From the NCBI GenBank assembly GCA_963978545.1, contig OZ021721.1, positions 98,877,918-98,941,917 of the forward strand: a DNA stretch of 64,000 nt, given 5' to 3'. A model generated the notes under the pieces. It made no database searches, was not told the DNA's origin, and saw only the letters and a program-made list of their open reading frames with translations. Origin of the DNA: Linyphia triangularis. Taxonomy: Eukaryota > Arthropoda > Arachnida > Araneae > Linyphiidae. This document shows, in pieces, positions 62,507 to 64,000 of this stretch; positions within the stretch are counted from its first letter, which is position 1, and each line of letters opens with the position of its first letter. Made by a program: the position numbers and the translations under genes.

Positions 62507-63906
62507 TACGTTTTATTATCCTTAAAACAAAGCTCAGGAATCCCTGATTTATAAAATGAGCAACCACGACGGAAATTGATGCAAATAGTTTTATGTAGAT
62601 TAACGGATTGTCTGGTGAGGATTCTCACGATTTCCTACCATTTTCTAGAAGCTAACGCAATGAAATTCTTCCTTGGTTATTCCGCAACCCCCGAAAACTT
62701 TCTTGCCTTGCAATTCTAAATCATGTTGTGATAATGTTTCTGCTCAATATAGCACCTCTTGTACCAAGGAAAACCCAAAAAATAACAATTTTTAAAAGTG
62801 ATTCAATTAAATGAAATAGTTATATTTTTAATATCGTAGGAATAACAGCATTATCACTCCAGATAATAAATTGAATTTTAAGAACGCATAACTGCATTTG
62901 TCAATGAGGGAATTGCTTTGAATTAGCTTGAATTTAAAATGGACTATCAACTATAAAAAAAAAAAAAAAATAGCCACGAAAGGTCATTCAGTGTGTCTTG
63001 AATTTTAAAAATTTAAAGAACGCAATAGAGAACAAGTAAAACAGTAGAAAAGTATCCCGACTTTAAGAGGGGGGTGGGGGGGGGGGGTCATGAGGTTGTC
63101 CCTGCTTCATTCCACCATAGAGCTAATCCTTTATTTATTTGGACCACAATATCTGCCAAAAAAAATCTGCTATTTTAAACAATGTATGACTAACAGTAAA
63201 AAAGGATAATCAAAAAAATTTGAAAGGTAACTAATAAGTTGTTTTTAATACACTTTAAAAAGTTTTCATAAGCCAGCTCATAAAAATGAAAAACAAAAAA
63301 TTAATGTTTAAAAACTACAGAGTATTTCCTTTCAAATTTAGTTAATAATCTTTTAATTCTGTAGTTACACCTAGAATAAAAATTCACTCATTTTAAAGTA
63401 ATACTTCCACTGATATTCTGGCCAAAATAAATAAAGCATTGGGTCTAAGAGGGAAGGAAGCTGACGACCCCTCTAAAGGTTGGGATGCTTTTATACTATT
63501 ATACTTGTCATTACTATTACTTTTCTAACAAGCAAATCACACTAAACTACCTTTTGTGGATATTTTTTATAGTTAAAAGTTCGAATTTCCTGAATCGTTT
63601 AAGTTCTGCATTAATTTTCTCATAATTAATTAAATTAAATGGCACCGGACGTTCTCTCATTGGTTGTTATAGCATAAAGTTTTGAAAATGAAAGTACCGC
63701 CAATATAGTTTACGAGACGTATCCTATCACTTAAGTCTATTTTTAAGGGTCTCAAGCTTATCATGTAAATGTTTTTTTAAACGAATTGCTTTGCTAAAAT
63801 GGTGGTTTATTACTTGTTTCACCATCCTAATTTGTTAGACAGTTTATTTGTGCTTATTTGCACATAGTTTCTGAAATGTCAGCAATCGTAATCCAGTAGC
63901 ACAAAT
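62507..63906. other. Non-coding stretch
   Basis: Homopolymer runs (A near 62955-62969, G near 63069-63087) are the only notable features; no exon recognised. Confidence 0.45.
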
Positions 63907-64000
63907 GTCGACCAAGCGGTATAGTGGTTAGCGTGCTAGCTTCTAAACCGCGAGGTTGGGGGGTTCGAGTCCCGTGCAAGGCATGGGTGTTTGTAAATGT
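63907..64000 (+). mobile_element. tRNA-derived SINE (family A), copy 5, cut by window end
   Basis: GTCGACCAAGCGGTATAGTG, box A and box B (GGTTCGAGTCCC) are intact, and the body up to GTTTGTAAATGT matches the other copies. A GGGGGG run lies just before box B. The 3' half is beyond the window. Confidence 0.9.

Overview
The window is AT-rich, intron-rich animal nuclear DNA. Genes occupy only a small part of it, and most recognisable structure is transposable-element debris. It is probably an arthropod and possibly a chelicerate such as a spider. That placement is inference from base composition, intron size and repeat types; no single diagnostic sequence proves it.

Two protein genes can be supported. 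(1) On the + strand, 1780-7804 holds the last five coding exons of a thymine-DNA glycosylase gene (TDG). The exon phases close exactly (1134 nt, 377 codons plus stop). The catalytic GINPG motif and the VMPSSSARC motif are present, and the C-terminal tail is unusually basic and Gln-rich. The N-terminal exons lie upstream of the window. (2) On the - strand, three coding exons (44156-43197, 37661-37580, 37467-36985) start an acidic, Ser-rich protein of at least 508 residues. I cannot name it securely. Its Asp/Glu-Gly-Phe-x-Ser ... Leu-Trp segments recall the PPP1R15 (GADD34/CReP) family, but the defining PP1-binding C-terminus was not found. Its second intron appears to be GC-AG.

Layout. 1-1779: flank or intron with an old repeat copy and an LTR-like TATA/poly(A) pair. 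1780-7804: TDG exons, with introns carrying at least three TTAA-flanked miniature elements and one CAGGGGTC-ended (hAT-like) element. 7805-21284: a long T-rich gene desert downstream of TDG, with a mariner-like miniature element and one decayed transposon-type pseudogene. 21285-26372: a dense cluster of four DNA elements, including a ~3 kb element with internal tandem ACGG-rich repeats and a perfect 19-bp hairpin. 26373-36984: mostly featureless, with two tRNA-derived SINE types and a TTAA element. 36985-44263: gene 2, whose 5.5 kb first visible intron contains two copies of one TTAA element family, one of them split by a SINE. 44264-64000: repeats only. These are a ~507-bp (AT)n tract abutting a tRNA-like SINE, a four-unit ~375-bp satellite with a hairpin at each junction, several 170-290 bp tandem duplications, a palindromic mini-element nested in a Tc1/mariner-like element, and more SINE copies.

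No operons, CRISPR arrays or bacterial features are present. The two genes show no evident functional link; they are separate eukaryotic genes in a transposon-rich region. I found no clearly new biological system. The best leads are gene 2, the crowding of TTAA-target mini-elements, the hairpin-junction satellite and the ~3 kb tandem-repeat element.
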